From assembly GCA_007449985.2 (NCBI GenBank), contig VIIQ02000031.1, forward strand, positions 186,001 to 250,000: a stretch of 64,000 nucleotides of DNA. The letters run 5' to 3'. The translations under genes were made by a program, and so were the position numbers. This DNA is from Desmodesmus armatus. Its lineage: Eukaryota; Chlorophyta; Chlorophyceae; Sphaeropleales; Scenedesmaceae. The notes under the pieces were generated by a model. That model did no database searches. It was not told the origin of the DNA and saw only the letters and a program-made list of their open reading frames with translations. This document shows, piece by piece, positions 41,195-52,448 of the stretch. How positions within the stretch are numbered: position 1 is the first letter of the stretch; each line of letters starts with the position of its first letter.

Positions 41195-42884
41195 TAGAAG
41201 GTCACATAGTGAGGTGGTCAGGACTTAGCCTAGGTGTCTAGGCAGGCACGTACGTAGCTGGGGTCTAGTCAGGGGCTTACGTAGCTGCGGCGCACCCCAC
41301 GGCTGCTGCTTTGCAGGCACCGATGCATTGTGAGGTGTGCTGCTGGCCACAAAAATAGGTCAGTTGAGTTGCCTCAGAATGCCTGGTGTGAAGGATTGCT
41401 GCCTGCCGCAGCATCTGCTTGGAATCTTGCTGCTGCTTGGCAGGTCTCTGCCTCTGCTTATTGTTGGTCTCAGGGTGGGCATTCTCTAGCCAGGCTCTAG
41501 ACAGGGTGGCATGGCAACTGCTGCATGCTGTAGGCTTAGGCAGAGACAGGGGCTATCACCAAGCATGGTTTGAGATGCTGGTTACTGGTTGTTGTACACC
41601 AATCACCTGCAACACCCCCTGTTGCTGCCGTCACGTATGCACACGGTGTCTGCTGAAGGCCAATTCAAGAAGTGTGTGTGTCAGTGTGCTGCTGTTGGCT
41701 GCTTCTACGCGTCCTCTTCTGTGTACACACTACTGTGGGGCTTGCTGTGTGATGTGCTGATTGTGTTGGTGCGGACAGCTTTTGGCATGTGAGTACGTCA
41801 CACTGAGAATCTCACTGCAGTGCAGGTCAGTGAGGTGAGGTGGCATGATGGTGCTGATCCATATACTGCCGCAAGGCGCTGTCCGCTGCAGCTGTTGTGA
41901 CTAGTACGTTGTGAGTCCTGCTTTTCTCAAACCTGGCATGGCACAGCATGTGCATGACTTTCTGCGTCGCAGCATGCGTGAATGCCTTGGCGGCAAGTGC
42001 TTTACAATGCGATGTACACGCACTGTCAGCCTGAAGACATTTGCTGCCTGGGAGAGGTCCTGACTGCACTTGGCACCAAGGGCGGTGGCGCATACACAGC
42101 TGCCGATGCCCTTCCAGCTTCCAAGTTGTCCTGGTTCCGCGTAGTAAGTAGTCTTAGGGGGTTGGCCAGTCTCTAGGCAGTGTGTTATCTTTTTTGGTAG
42201 GCCTTGCTGCTGTTGACGCCTTTCTGGCTGTCACAGTGCAGGCGCGCGCGACCAACCGCCGCCAACCGCCACAAACGCTCAGGTCTTTTCGTGGTGTAAG
42301 CCCACTGTGCCGACTACAGGCTTGTGGTGTTGGTGTGTGCTGTGGTAGTCGAGTCAATACATTTCGTCGTTTTGCAGGAGCTAGATTAGTATAGGCTAGG
42401 CCGTAGGAGTGTGTGCATCATGCTGGTCGTAGGCTAGGATACAGTTCTGGGTAGGGCAGAGATGATGTACTTTCCCTGGTACGGGTAGATAGGTGGCTGG
42501 CTGGCCTGAGTATCCGTGGGCGTGGCTGCTTGGTACTGTGCTGTCCGGCGCCGCTCTTGTGCACGACCACGATGGACGGCTAAAGAGCAGTGGAATGCTG
42601 GCAATGATGCTAGCCTATTATGTTGCGGGGCTCCAGCCTCGATCGGTATACTATGCTGCTGCCCACTGCTCTCGTTCACATCTGTGATGGACAGCGCAGC
42701 ATGTTGCTGGCCTGCTTCTGCATGAAGGTTATCCTCTGCCTGGGTGCTGACACACCACTTGCAGTATGGTGCGGCAGTGTGCTTGTGCAGCAAGGAAGGC
42801 TGGTGGTCGAGAAGGCACCCCATCGAGTGCCATTTCATCCTGATACAGTGTCGTTGAGTGGTGCAGAGGCTCAAGCTGGTCTGT

Positions 42885-43160
42885 AGTAGTAGTAGGGTGA
42901 GGTGCATGTGCTGCTGTTGCAGCCACCCCAGCAGCAAGGGTATATGGTGGTCCGGGCTCACAGTTTGTATTAGGATCAGGCGGTTGGTTCTGCTGTGGCA
43001 GCGGATCTCTCAAGCAACGGCATTTGGAGGTCCACAATTTGTAGTAGGATCAGGAGGCGTGTGTTGTAGCTGCAGTCAACCTCTCAAGCAGAGGCATTTG
43101 GTGATCTGTTAGAGTAGTAGGATCAGGAGGCGTGTGTATTGCTGTTGCAGCCGACTTACA
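42885..43160. repeat. Diverged minisatellite, about four units of roughly 75 bp
   Basis: The phrase ta-gtaggatcaggaggcg (or close variants) recurs near 42967, 43041 and 43113, each time followed by a gctgcagc/gttgcagcc element, and in the first two of these units by tctcaagcannggcatttgg. A more diverged first unit starts near 42885 with tagtagtagtaggg. Confidence 0.75.
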
Positions 43161-43639
43161 CATGCAAGTTTGCAAGATCCAGTCATCAGTGTCCACAGAG
43201 GCAGCATGTGATGCATCCCTGTGTTGGCCAGGACACCAAGGTTGACACAGCTGCATGTGCAGCATTGTGGTGATGATCTGTGGTGTGCGCCAGTCAAGGC
43301 GTGAGGTGTGTGTTGTGTCGATCGGCCTGTGCAAGCCTGCAAAGGCTGGGAGGCTGTGTGCTGTCAGACACAGATCCTCACATGTGCATTATGCCCTATG
43401 GGCTGTGGCTACTACCGTGACATCGTACATGTAAAACAGCGACGTGGCTTAAAGGTTGACGGCAGCACATGAAACCAGGACTACCACAGACTGCTGCTGC
43501 ACCACTCACAAACGGGGACCCCTGAAGGAGTCTGTTGAACCATATCTTGTCACACATCCTCGCTTCTCAAGCCGACCCGACCTTGGCCTGGTCAGCCATA
43601 CATAAAGCAACTGCGACACTCCCAAACACACTGTCAGCA

Positions 43640-43900
43640 AATCCCGCTCAGCTGCTGCACACTGCCACCCTTCACAGCAGCAAACTGTTTTCCAAATGCG
43701 ATGGGGCTCATCAGGCCTGTTGTGCATTGCTTATGAAGTCAACCATGCAGCGCACGTTGGCTATCTCTTGGCAAAACAAACAGCTGGAGCACACCGCACC
43801 CCTTCAAAGCACAGCAACACACTGTCCTTCACGTGCGATGGGACTCCTCAGGCCTGCTGGGCATTGCTGATGAAGTCAACCATGCAGCGCACGTTGTGCA
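43640..43900. repeat. Tandem duplication of the UTP21 3' end
   Basis: The segment 43699-43765 (atgcgatggggctcatcagg, then gaagtcaaccatgcagcgca) nearly repeats 43836-43897, which contains the stop codon and last codons of UTP21. Weaker similarity extends to the left in both units, giving a period of about 137 bp. The outer copy lies in the 3' UTR. Confidence 0.8.
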
Positions 43901-46900
43901 GCAATTCGTCAAGCCTCAGCCAGACTGGCCGCAGCTTGCGCTGCAGGCGCTCAGCAGGGGCCTGCAGTGCGGGGTAGGCCAGCAGGGAGTCCCCGTGAAT
44001 CTGCACAGGCAGCACAGCAGCACGCACATGTGTACGCGCCGTACAGTCAAGATTCAGTAAGTGATGGTCTTGTTTGTGTATTGGGCCAGTCAAAAGTACT
44101 CACGGAGGGGACAGGACAGACACAGCTAGACCTGAACACAGCTGCAACAGAGCTCTAGAGCAGTTACAGCAGGACTAGTGCAGTTGCAGCAGTACATGCA
44201 GCATCCCGCGTGCAGCTAGCTGTAGCTGCATGTCAAGCAGAGGGGCGGTCTAGATGCCCTTCCCCAACCTTACCGTCAGCACACGAGAGGTCAGCGCCTG
44301 CACCAGCTCAAAGTTCCTCGCAGCATCCAGCTCCGACAGCAGCGCCTCCAGTAGCAGCACCACATCAGCAACCTCCCGCTGCTGCTGCGCATCCTCAGGA
44401 TCATCCACCGGCCCTAGCACCATCATCGCCCGCAGCTCCCGGTCCAGCGCAGCAGGGCTCAGCGTCCGCACGTGACCCATAAACCCTGCAAAGTCCCCGG
44501 CGGCCGCGCTGCTGCGCAGGAGCGCTACAAAGGCGCTGGGCGCAGCTGCAGCCGACACTGCGCCCTTACGGCTGCGTAGGACCCTACTGCCTGCATTCCC
44601 GCCGTCATCATCGCTGTCTTCGATGTCGTGGGCAGCAGCAGAAGTGCCGTCACCCGGTGCGGTAGTGCCATTCATGCCTGTGGCTGCGGTGTCGAAGGTG
44701 GGCTGGCCTGCGAGGGTGGGTACTGTGGGCAGGAAGAAGGGCGCTGCTTCTGGCTTCTTGAGGGGCTGTACTGGCTTGCTGCGGGCCTTGATGGTGTCCA
44801 GGTGCAGCAGGTTCTCCCACTGCAATGACAGCAGAGAAAAGCGGATGAAGCAGCAATGTGGTGACAGCAGACAGCGGCAGATGGTGTTGTCAGCAGCAAG
44901 GTGAGGTAATGATAGACACAGCAGGGCGCTTACATATAGACGCCTGCCGATTCTGGGGTCCACAGATACCAACAAACAAGAGTTTCATGTACGCATGGGG
45001 AGACAAGAGCGCCCAGTGCACTGCAGTGTAGCACCCCAGCCTCTGCCTACTTCCCTGGGGGCCAAAAGCATCCCACAAAAAGAAGCACACGTATCCCACC
45101 CTGAGGTTGAAACACACACCACCTTGAAAGCTCAAGCCACCAACAAATTCAACTGAATGACTGGCAATAGACCCTGAACCCCAACAGGAAAACAGCAATG
45201 GACCCTGAACCCGACAAAAACCAGCAAAGTAGAAGTGCAAGAGCTGTCCACGCACCTGAGAGCGCGGCAACAGCGACAGGGTTGCCAGCTGTGGTGCCAG
45301 CGGCGCCGGTGCTCCCGTCCCGTCCACCTGCTTGTATGCTGCAGCTGCCATAGCAGCAGCCTCGGCAGCCCTAGCAGCAGCTGCTGCCCGTTGGGCACGC
45401 CGCCGCTTCCTCAAGCTGCTGCGCTGCTGTTGACCGCTGCCGTGCTGCTGCAGCAGCAGACCACCGCTGTCGTCACTATTCGCAGCAGCTGCAGCTTCTG
45501 CAGCATCTGCATCTTCGCTGCTGTCACCATCCTCGCCGCTGCTGCTGCTGCCGCTGTCACTGCTGCTGCCACCATAGAACTCATCACTACTGTCCGACAT
45601 CACCCCACCATCAATGAGCAGCCGCACTTCTCGCCCTGCCCGCAACTGCCGCTGCTGCTCGCTGCTGTCACTGCCTTCATCCTCACTGGGTGATTCACCC
45701 CCCTCACTCTCACTCTCACTCTCACTCCCGGCCCGCTGGTGCTGCTTCATCTGGCCCAGCCGGCCCCGGGTGGCCTTCCGCTGCCCTTCCTCGCTGTCAT
45801 CATCAGCGGCAGCAGCAGCTATGCTGGGTAGGTGGACAGGTACTGGTGTCTCTGTGTAGGTTGCAACTGCTGAGGGGTCCCCGAACATGAGCTGGTTACT
45901 CCACAGGAACACCCCGCGCTTGTTGATGTGTGAGGTGGCCAGCAGGTCCTGGGTCACACTGAGTGAGAGGGAGGTCACTGGAGTGCCCATGTGCATCACC
46001 TGGGAGAATTGTACACATACACACAATGAGGGACTGAGGGACGACCAGAATATGTAGGGAAATCATGCTGTGAGGGGTTGGACGGTATCAGTGGAGCAGT
46101 ACCTGCAAGTCTTCTGCAGGCAGCAGCATGCCACATCTGTGACAGCCACACAAGCAGATGACGCGAGGATATGCAAGGCACACCATAAAACAAACTGACT
46201 ATGCTGCCACATCAAACTGTACCTTCAAGTTCTCGTATCAAAAGTTCAGCACTAACACCTGCCGATTTGCCATGCAAACGCCCCCAAGCAGGCCACCAGA
46301 AAGTCAAAACCCGCCAAGATTCGAAGCAAGCCCCACCTACCTGCATACACTGTGAGGCTGGTATGTCCCACACCCTGAGCGTGCAATCCATACTCGCCGT
46401 CAGCAGCCAGCGGCAGTCAGCACTGATTGCCATGTCAGTCAAGCGGTCACTGCAGCATGACACGGCACAACACAGCACAGTCAATCACAGCACCCTCAGA
46501 ATCACATAACAAACCTGTCCTCAGACTCACAGGCATTTTGATTTGTGTTCAAGCAAGAGGCAGCAGCCTCCTGCTCACCTACGAACTGGCAGCGCTGCTG
46601 AGCTACATGTATCCCGCAGCACATCTGCTTACCACTGCAACAGTTTACTGCACATGCTGTACCCGCTGTTGCTGCCGAAGCCACTCGGCTTACACTTCTT
46701 GAATCTGCACCCCTTCCTGATCGTTGCACCCTCCGCACCCCTGCTCATTGCCCCCGCATCCCTCCATACCATCCCCAATTCCTTCCCACACCCCGCCCAC
46801 CTGTGCCCACTGAAGCGCCTGACAACCCGAGCCGCTTCTATGTCCACCATCCGCACAGTCCGGTCCACACATGCAACAGCAGCTAGGCCAGTGCCAGCAT

Positions 46901-49900
46901 GCAGCTGCATGTGGCTGGCAGCAGACCCCAGGGGGAGCTCCGCTCGCATCTTCTGAGTGCGGAAGTCCCACACACGCAGGGCACCGTCTGATCCTGCGGA
47001 GACGAGGAGCTTGTTGGTGGAGTCGGAGGCGATGCCGACCACGCTGCCGTCGTGGGCTGGTAGAGGCGGTGGAACGGGACCTGCGGCGGTGCAGCAAGGA
47101 GAAGTGAAAGGGGGCTTGTTAGTGCTAGGTGGTGCAGGGGGTGAGTGGAGGAGCTGGGGGGATGGTGGCTGGCAGAGGCAGTGTGGCCGGGCCTGCGGCG
47201 GGGCAGCGCACAGGGAAAAGAATTGTGAGGGGATTCTGATGCTAGGTGGTAGGAAAGGTTCAGTGGATAAACCTGTGGGTCGCTGGGCTGCAAGAAACAG
47301 CGGCGGTGGGGGATGTGGCAGTGTGTACACACACTGCCACATGTTTTGGTAGGAAGCGAGGTTTGAATTCTGTTCATGTCAGTCGGTCTGGCTGGCAGAA
47401 ATATGAGAATACTGGTGCAGAGGGAATGAGGTGCTTCTGTGCATTGAACCATACTGCTGACTGACCAGCCCCTCAGCTACACCACTTGGCTGGTTCCCAG
47501 TTGGGGATCCCCTCCACACCACCACCACCCATCATCCTCACCTCCAAGCTGCTGCTGCTGCTGCTGGCGCCAGTACGTGCCCCTGTGTATCCCGCTCTGC
47601 AGGTTGTACCTGTCCACCCTGCCGCCCTCAGTCCCCACCAGGCCAAAGTTCCCACAGCAGCTGATGCCCACAGCGCTGACAGGAGGCCCTGCCTGCAGGT
47701 GCTGCTGCTGCGGTGCATCAGGGGGCAGCAGCACGTGCCGACCCAGGGTGAAGTGAGCCAGCCGCCAGGTGTATGCTGCTGCTTCCCCTGCGTGTGCGGT
47801 GATGACGTTAGCCCAGTCGCGTTCACGCGCCTGGAGGAACAAGGAAGGAGAGGACGGTGGATGCGAACAGCAGGGGCAGAAACGGCAGCGGCACGGCAGC
47901 AGCAGTGATGGTGGGAAGCACGGCTATGATAGATCAGCCTGTACGCTGCAGCAACAGCATGTCACTCTGTGCTGGCGGTTGGACGTTGACATTTGAATGC
48001 CAATAACACTTGTCGCAGCGTCCACCGGTGAATCAAGTATATTGTGACGAACCGCTCCCCAGGATACCGCCATACGAGACGCACCTCGCATGCTGCCATC
48101 TGCGTCACGCGTGGGAGTTTGATCTCCTCCTGTGTGACTCGCGCCTTCTTTGCGCGTGCTGCTGTGTTCTTCTGGCTCAGCTCCCTGCTCTGCTGGTCCT
48201 GGATGGTGCTGAACACCCTGAAGCTGCGGTCAGCACCCGCTGACAGCAGACGCAGGCCCTGCAGGAAGACAAGGGCAACAAGAGGACAGGACAAGAAAGG
48301 ACAGGACAAGACAGCAAGGCGTTTCAGCGCAAGCACATCTGTGAACACCCAAAGGCGCAGGCCCTGCAAGACAGCCAGCAGACCCTGCAAGACAGCCAGC
48401 AGACAAGAATGGCACAGCATGCTGCAGCGCAACAGCGCTTTGCGCATCACCATTACACCACACTGCAATGTTTCCCCACAGCCTACAGCAGCCGTTCACT
48501 GCTCACAACACTGCTGCTGAGACGACAAACACGGAAGCTGCTGTGAAAGCAGGACCAGCAGAGCACAGAAAGCTGACCCAGAAAAACACTGGGACAGCAG
48601 TGCCGCATGACTGCTGTGACGGCAACTCACGTCTGCATAGTGGCGCACCACTACCGGGGGAGCACTGTGTCCAGAGCGGAACTTCAGCAGTCGGGGTACG
48701 GCTTCCTGCCCATCCAGCACCTGCAGGAAATCAGACATGACAGCACCAGAAAATGGCTTGCAGGCTAGTGCTGAGGATGGGAATGTATCCTTCATTGCCT
48801 GTATTGCACTGTACGGCAGTGTGCTGTAGTGTACTACTGTACCGTACCGTACTGTACTGTACTGCAGTATACTGTACTGTATGTATGTATGTATGCACTG
48901 TATCACCTGACCCTACACATCGTCACACACATCCACTCACCCACTGCTTGATGCTGTTGTCGGCGCCGCTGCTCATGAGCCGCGGCTCCCCGGCAAAGAA
49001 GTGCAGCCCCAGCAGCGGTGCATCATGGGCGTCCCTTAGCACGTGGTGCAGGCAGCGCTGCTCAAGGTTCCATAGAGCCACAACACCAGCAGACCCGCCC
49101 GCAGCAAGCAGCGGCAGCCCGTTACCTGTGAAGCGATACAGTACAGAAGAGTAGAGTACACTACAGTGCGGTACAGTACAGAACAGTACAGTGATTGGGG
49201 ACAGAGTCCCAAACCTCGGCACTAGCCAGCGAGCCAGGGGCTCATGAGGGTGGCCGGAGGGCCGACTAACGTACCCCAGATACAAGGGATGATGTCATTC
49301 ACAGCCAAGTTTGACGAAGGATAGTCATCATTAGGGGATAGTTTCGTTCAGCGCCAGGTCAACAAGGTACAAGCCGTACAGCAGGGGAACAGCATGGGCA
49401 GTGACTGAGGAACTCTGCTTGTAGAGGCGTGAGAGGACAAGGGCCGTTGAGGACCAGAACCTGTGGTTTTGTTACTTTCTGCATGTCGACATTTTGGAAT
49501 ATGAAGTTTCAAACCAGCCGTTCACAACTGCTACATGCCTGTGCACCTACCTGTTCTGAAGGAGAGGCAGGTGACAGCAGCACTACTGGCTGCTGCAGCC
49601 ACTGCCGCCGTCGACCCCGTCAGGAAGCGCTCTGCTGCCGTGCCTGCTGCTGCGGCGTTGTGCAGCGTGCACACCTCCTCATCATACCTGCACACCATCA
49701 CACAGCACAGCACAGCACAGCACAGCACAGCATAGCACAGCACAGCATGACGTGAAGGACAAAACCCCCAAGGCAAAGCCAAGCAAGTACAACCGCAGAA
49801 GCAAGGTCGAAACCAGTAAATCTGCAAATTCTGTTGATCGCTACGTTTGCATAAACTCAAATCTCTAATCAAACCTGACCAGAAGGGTACGATGGCAGGT

Positions 49901-51932
49901 CAACGAGCTGGCAGTGCAAAAAACAGCATCCACTTGTAACAATCCCCATCCACCCCAAAGGAAAAAGAGACAAAACACTGGCAGTTCACCCAGTGCTGCC
50001 ATCACCCGCAGCTTACCTGAGGTTATGCAGCACTGCACGCCCATCCGCCAGCCCCACGCCCATCACATCCAGCGCAGGCGAGGGTGCCAAACACTTGACG
50101 GGTGACCCCCTGCGACGCACACACCATGCGCGATGACTCATGCTCTCTCAAAGCGAAGAGACAACGTCTGCTACATACTCACGTTTGAGCTGGTTCGGCC
50201 AAGCAAGCAGCAAGCAGGAAACCAAACTTCTGCTAAGGCATTTGTGACAAGCCTGGGTTCACCAACCGCATCCATCATGGTAACCAGCCTCATCTCCCTC
50301 ACACAACCCCTGTGGCCTCCCCCCCCCCCCTCCACCTCCTACACTCACCAGCCCTTGAAGGAGTGCACCACCTGTCCAGTGACAAAGTTCACCAGCTGCA
50401 GTGATCCATCCGCCCCACCCACCACCACCTTGTTGATGTAGGTGTCGGGGTGGGCCAAGCAGCTGGGCTCAAATGAAGCCTCAAACTGGACTGAAACCTG
50501 GGGCTGGTCATGTTTGCCAATCTTCCAGACCAGCAGCTGCCCATCCTTGCCCAGAGACAGCAGCTGCTCTCCAAGCACCAGCAGCTGCACGATGCTGCTT
50601 GTGTGCCCAGCATAGCAACCAGTCCTGACACAGCATGACACGGCACAGCAAAGCAACGCACCGCAAAGCACATCACACAACAGCATCGCTATGAAAATGG
50701 GTTCATGTGTCCGTTTGCAGGACGCACACCGTAGGGCTGTCAAACAGGACAGTCATAGCCGATTGGATGTGGGGCATTGATCATAAAACCCATGTGGACG
50801 ACTGCTCCGTTTCCAGCACCGACTGCTGCTGTTGATGGAATAACACTGTTTATGTTGACAAAGCCCCTGCTAAACATACATGCGTCTGAGCTGTGCATGT
50901 GTGTCATGTGTGGTCCCCCTTCCCCCTGTCAGCTGCTGCTTACGGCGTGCTCCTCTTGGCTTCATGGATAACTCCACCCGCAGCTGCAAACGTCAGGTCC
51001 CCTTTGCACGCCAGTGCAGTCACAGACCGCGGCAACTGCAGTACCAGCAGTAGCAGCAAGAACCAGCTTATGAATATAAGCAAAAGGGCTGGGGTTGTGT
51101 CCACTACCAGCTGCTGCTGCGCACCTATGAGATATACAGCTGTCACGATATGCCCTGCTGCTTGAAAATAACAAGCTGCTGCTCAGAGGCAGTTTGTGCT
51201 GAAGTTGTGTAGGTGACTACAGCCACTGCAACATCTCAATCCAGGGCGGGTGCAGCTGCAGCTTGCTGCTACAGCCGCAGCTGCTGCAGCAGCTCATCTT
51301 GCGGCAGAGGGAAGCTGTGCCGCAGCACTACAAGCAGTACTGTGTCCAGCACAGGCAAGGGGCTGAACAGCTAGGTATAACTGAAGCTGCCTCCCCACCT
51401 GAGGGCCAACCAGGACCAAGGTCAACTTGGCTGTGTTGTAGATCTGCAAGATACAGCAGATGCAGCATGATCGGGGTCGACGGCCCAAAGGCGGCAGCAG
51501 TCACCCACTGCGTGGGAGCTTTCATGGACATGCGGCCTGTGGTTGTATTGATGCTTGCATCCCCTGCTGGTCCTGTTCCACCTATTGATCCTGAGACAGC
51601 TGCGTATGCAATGCTGCACACACTCGAGTCCCAACTCAAGCCATGCCTTTGAGAACCCTGCTAACAGCACATGGCATCTGCTTGGGCTCAGCTGGCTGTA
51701 CCACCCCAGACACATGATAAAGGAGTTACAACTGCACAGGCTGCATGTCCTGGCAGCAGTTATGGCTGGCTGCAAGGCAGCCTTGCCCTACCTGCCATGT
51801 CCTGCCAACGCTAACTGTGACGTAGGTCTCCTTGCCCCGCCGTTGCACAGCAAAGGGAACATCCTCCGTGATGTACCCCAGAGCACGGAAGGGTTTGAAG
51901 AGGGGTCCGGTAGCAAACTTGCTTTGTGCCAT
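43848..51932 (-). CDS. UTP21: UTP21 / WDR36, small-subunit processome WD40 protein
   Basis: Subunit of the UTP-B complex needed for 18S rRNA maturation in the nucleolus. Exons (minus): 51932-51792, 51443-51399, 51035-50944, 50624-50349, 50109-50017, 49687-49551, 49125-48941, 48720-48631, 48258-48085, 47830-47542, 47080-46801, 46449-46341, 45999-45256, 44819-44274, 44000-43848. Sum 3354 nt, in frame, 1117 residues. The N-terminus (LFKPFRALGYITEDVPFAVQ) and the first 630 residues form the double WD40 array, with repeats such as GADGSLQLVNF, GSDGALRVWDF and MDCTLRVWDI. The second part has the Utp21-specific domain: WENLLHLDTIKARSKP, KPEAAPFFLPTVP and the final LDELLHNVRCMVDFI. It is longer than human WDR36 (951 aa) because of a 200-residue acidic, Ser/Ala/Gln-rich insert in exon 13. 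Confidence 0.96.
47313..47342. repeat. Perfect inverted repeat, 14-bp arms with 2-base loop
   Basis: atgtggcagtgtgt and its exact reverse complement are separated by ac. It lies in the intron of UTP21 between the exons ending at 47542 and beginning at 47080, and can form a cruciform or an RNA hairpin in the pre-mRNA. Confidence 0.85.
48841..48895. repeat. (GTACT)n and (GTAT)n simple repeats
   Basis: Alternating accgt/actgt pentamers pass into a gtat tetramer run inside a UTP21 intron. A related gtaca-rich stretch occurs in the next intron upstream at about 49130-49190. Confidence 0.85.
49701..49746. repeat. (CACAG)n microsatellite
   Basis: About nine CACAG units with one CATAG variant, just inside the intron next to the exon ending at 49687 of UTP21. 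On the coding strand it gives a CTGTG-rich, pyrimidine-containing tract close to the 3' splice site. Confidence 0.9.
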
Positions 51933-52448
51933 GGCTGCCGTCAGTGCTGCTGCTGCTGCTGCTGCCTAGTGAGTGCCTGGCCAGCTGGGCCCCCAGCTAC
52001 TGCTGAAAGCGCTGGCGCATGTATGTCACAGTGAAACTACGATCAGTGCTCCTGGTGCGCCCAAGGAATAGCTGAACAGATTTGCAGTTTCAACAGTTGA
52101 CTGCTGTGCTGTTCAACTGGACAGGCTGTTCAGCTGCAAACGCGGCCAACAGACACCCGAAAAACAAGGATCGGCAAGAAAACAGCCCTGAAGTTTTGTA
52201 GCGTTTTCCCGGCATCCAATGGCTTGCGACAGTTGATGACGTGAGCCCATCATGTGCAGCCATACCCACGACAGCCTCTCCATTGTACCATGGTTATTGC
52301 GTGCTGCTGCATCTCTTTCTTGGGCAGTTGAGGGACCACCGGCGCGCATTCCAGTCAGTATCACCGAGTTTTGCAGATCACCTTGTGGTCTTGTTCTGGC
52401 CCCCTGCTCTCTCCACCATCCAGTATCTTTCACATTGGTGCTTATATA
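51933..52448. promoter_or_regulatory. Divergent promoter region between UTP21 and the F-box/LRR gene
   Basis: 516 bases separate the two start codons, so both promoters and 5' UTRs fall here unless further upstream exons exist. CAG-type runs lie near the UTP21 start, and a TATATAA-like sequence abuts the F-box/LRR ATG at 52444-52450, too close to act as its TATA box. Role inferred from geometry only. Confidence 0.4.

Larger units (their letters stand above)
35611..43847. other. 8-kb gene-poor region with scattered possible exons and repeats
   Basis: No complete gene could be built. Stop codons are frequent in all frames, sequence is GT-rich, and several local duplications and microsatellites occur. 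The best exon candidates on the plus strand are 36074-36235 (KHKLRCSRQLFSP), 40109-40218 (ICRLIAEDMVTGLRTVH) and about 41998-42141 (LGEVLTALGTKGGGAYTAAD). They may be later exons of the gene at 35055. A TGTAA at 43430-43434 could end such a transcript. Confidence 0.4.

Noticed and set aside
45235..45890. Plus-strand frames opposite the acidic UTP21 exon
   Set aside because: They are complement artefacts of repetitive Ser/Ala/Gln codons; the minus frame is joined in phase to conserved UTP21 exons on both sides.
49701..49746. CACAG array considered as a CRISPR-like or telomeric repeat
   Set aside because: It is a simple pentamer run without spacers, inside an intron, and is not a telomere motif.
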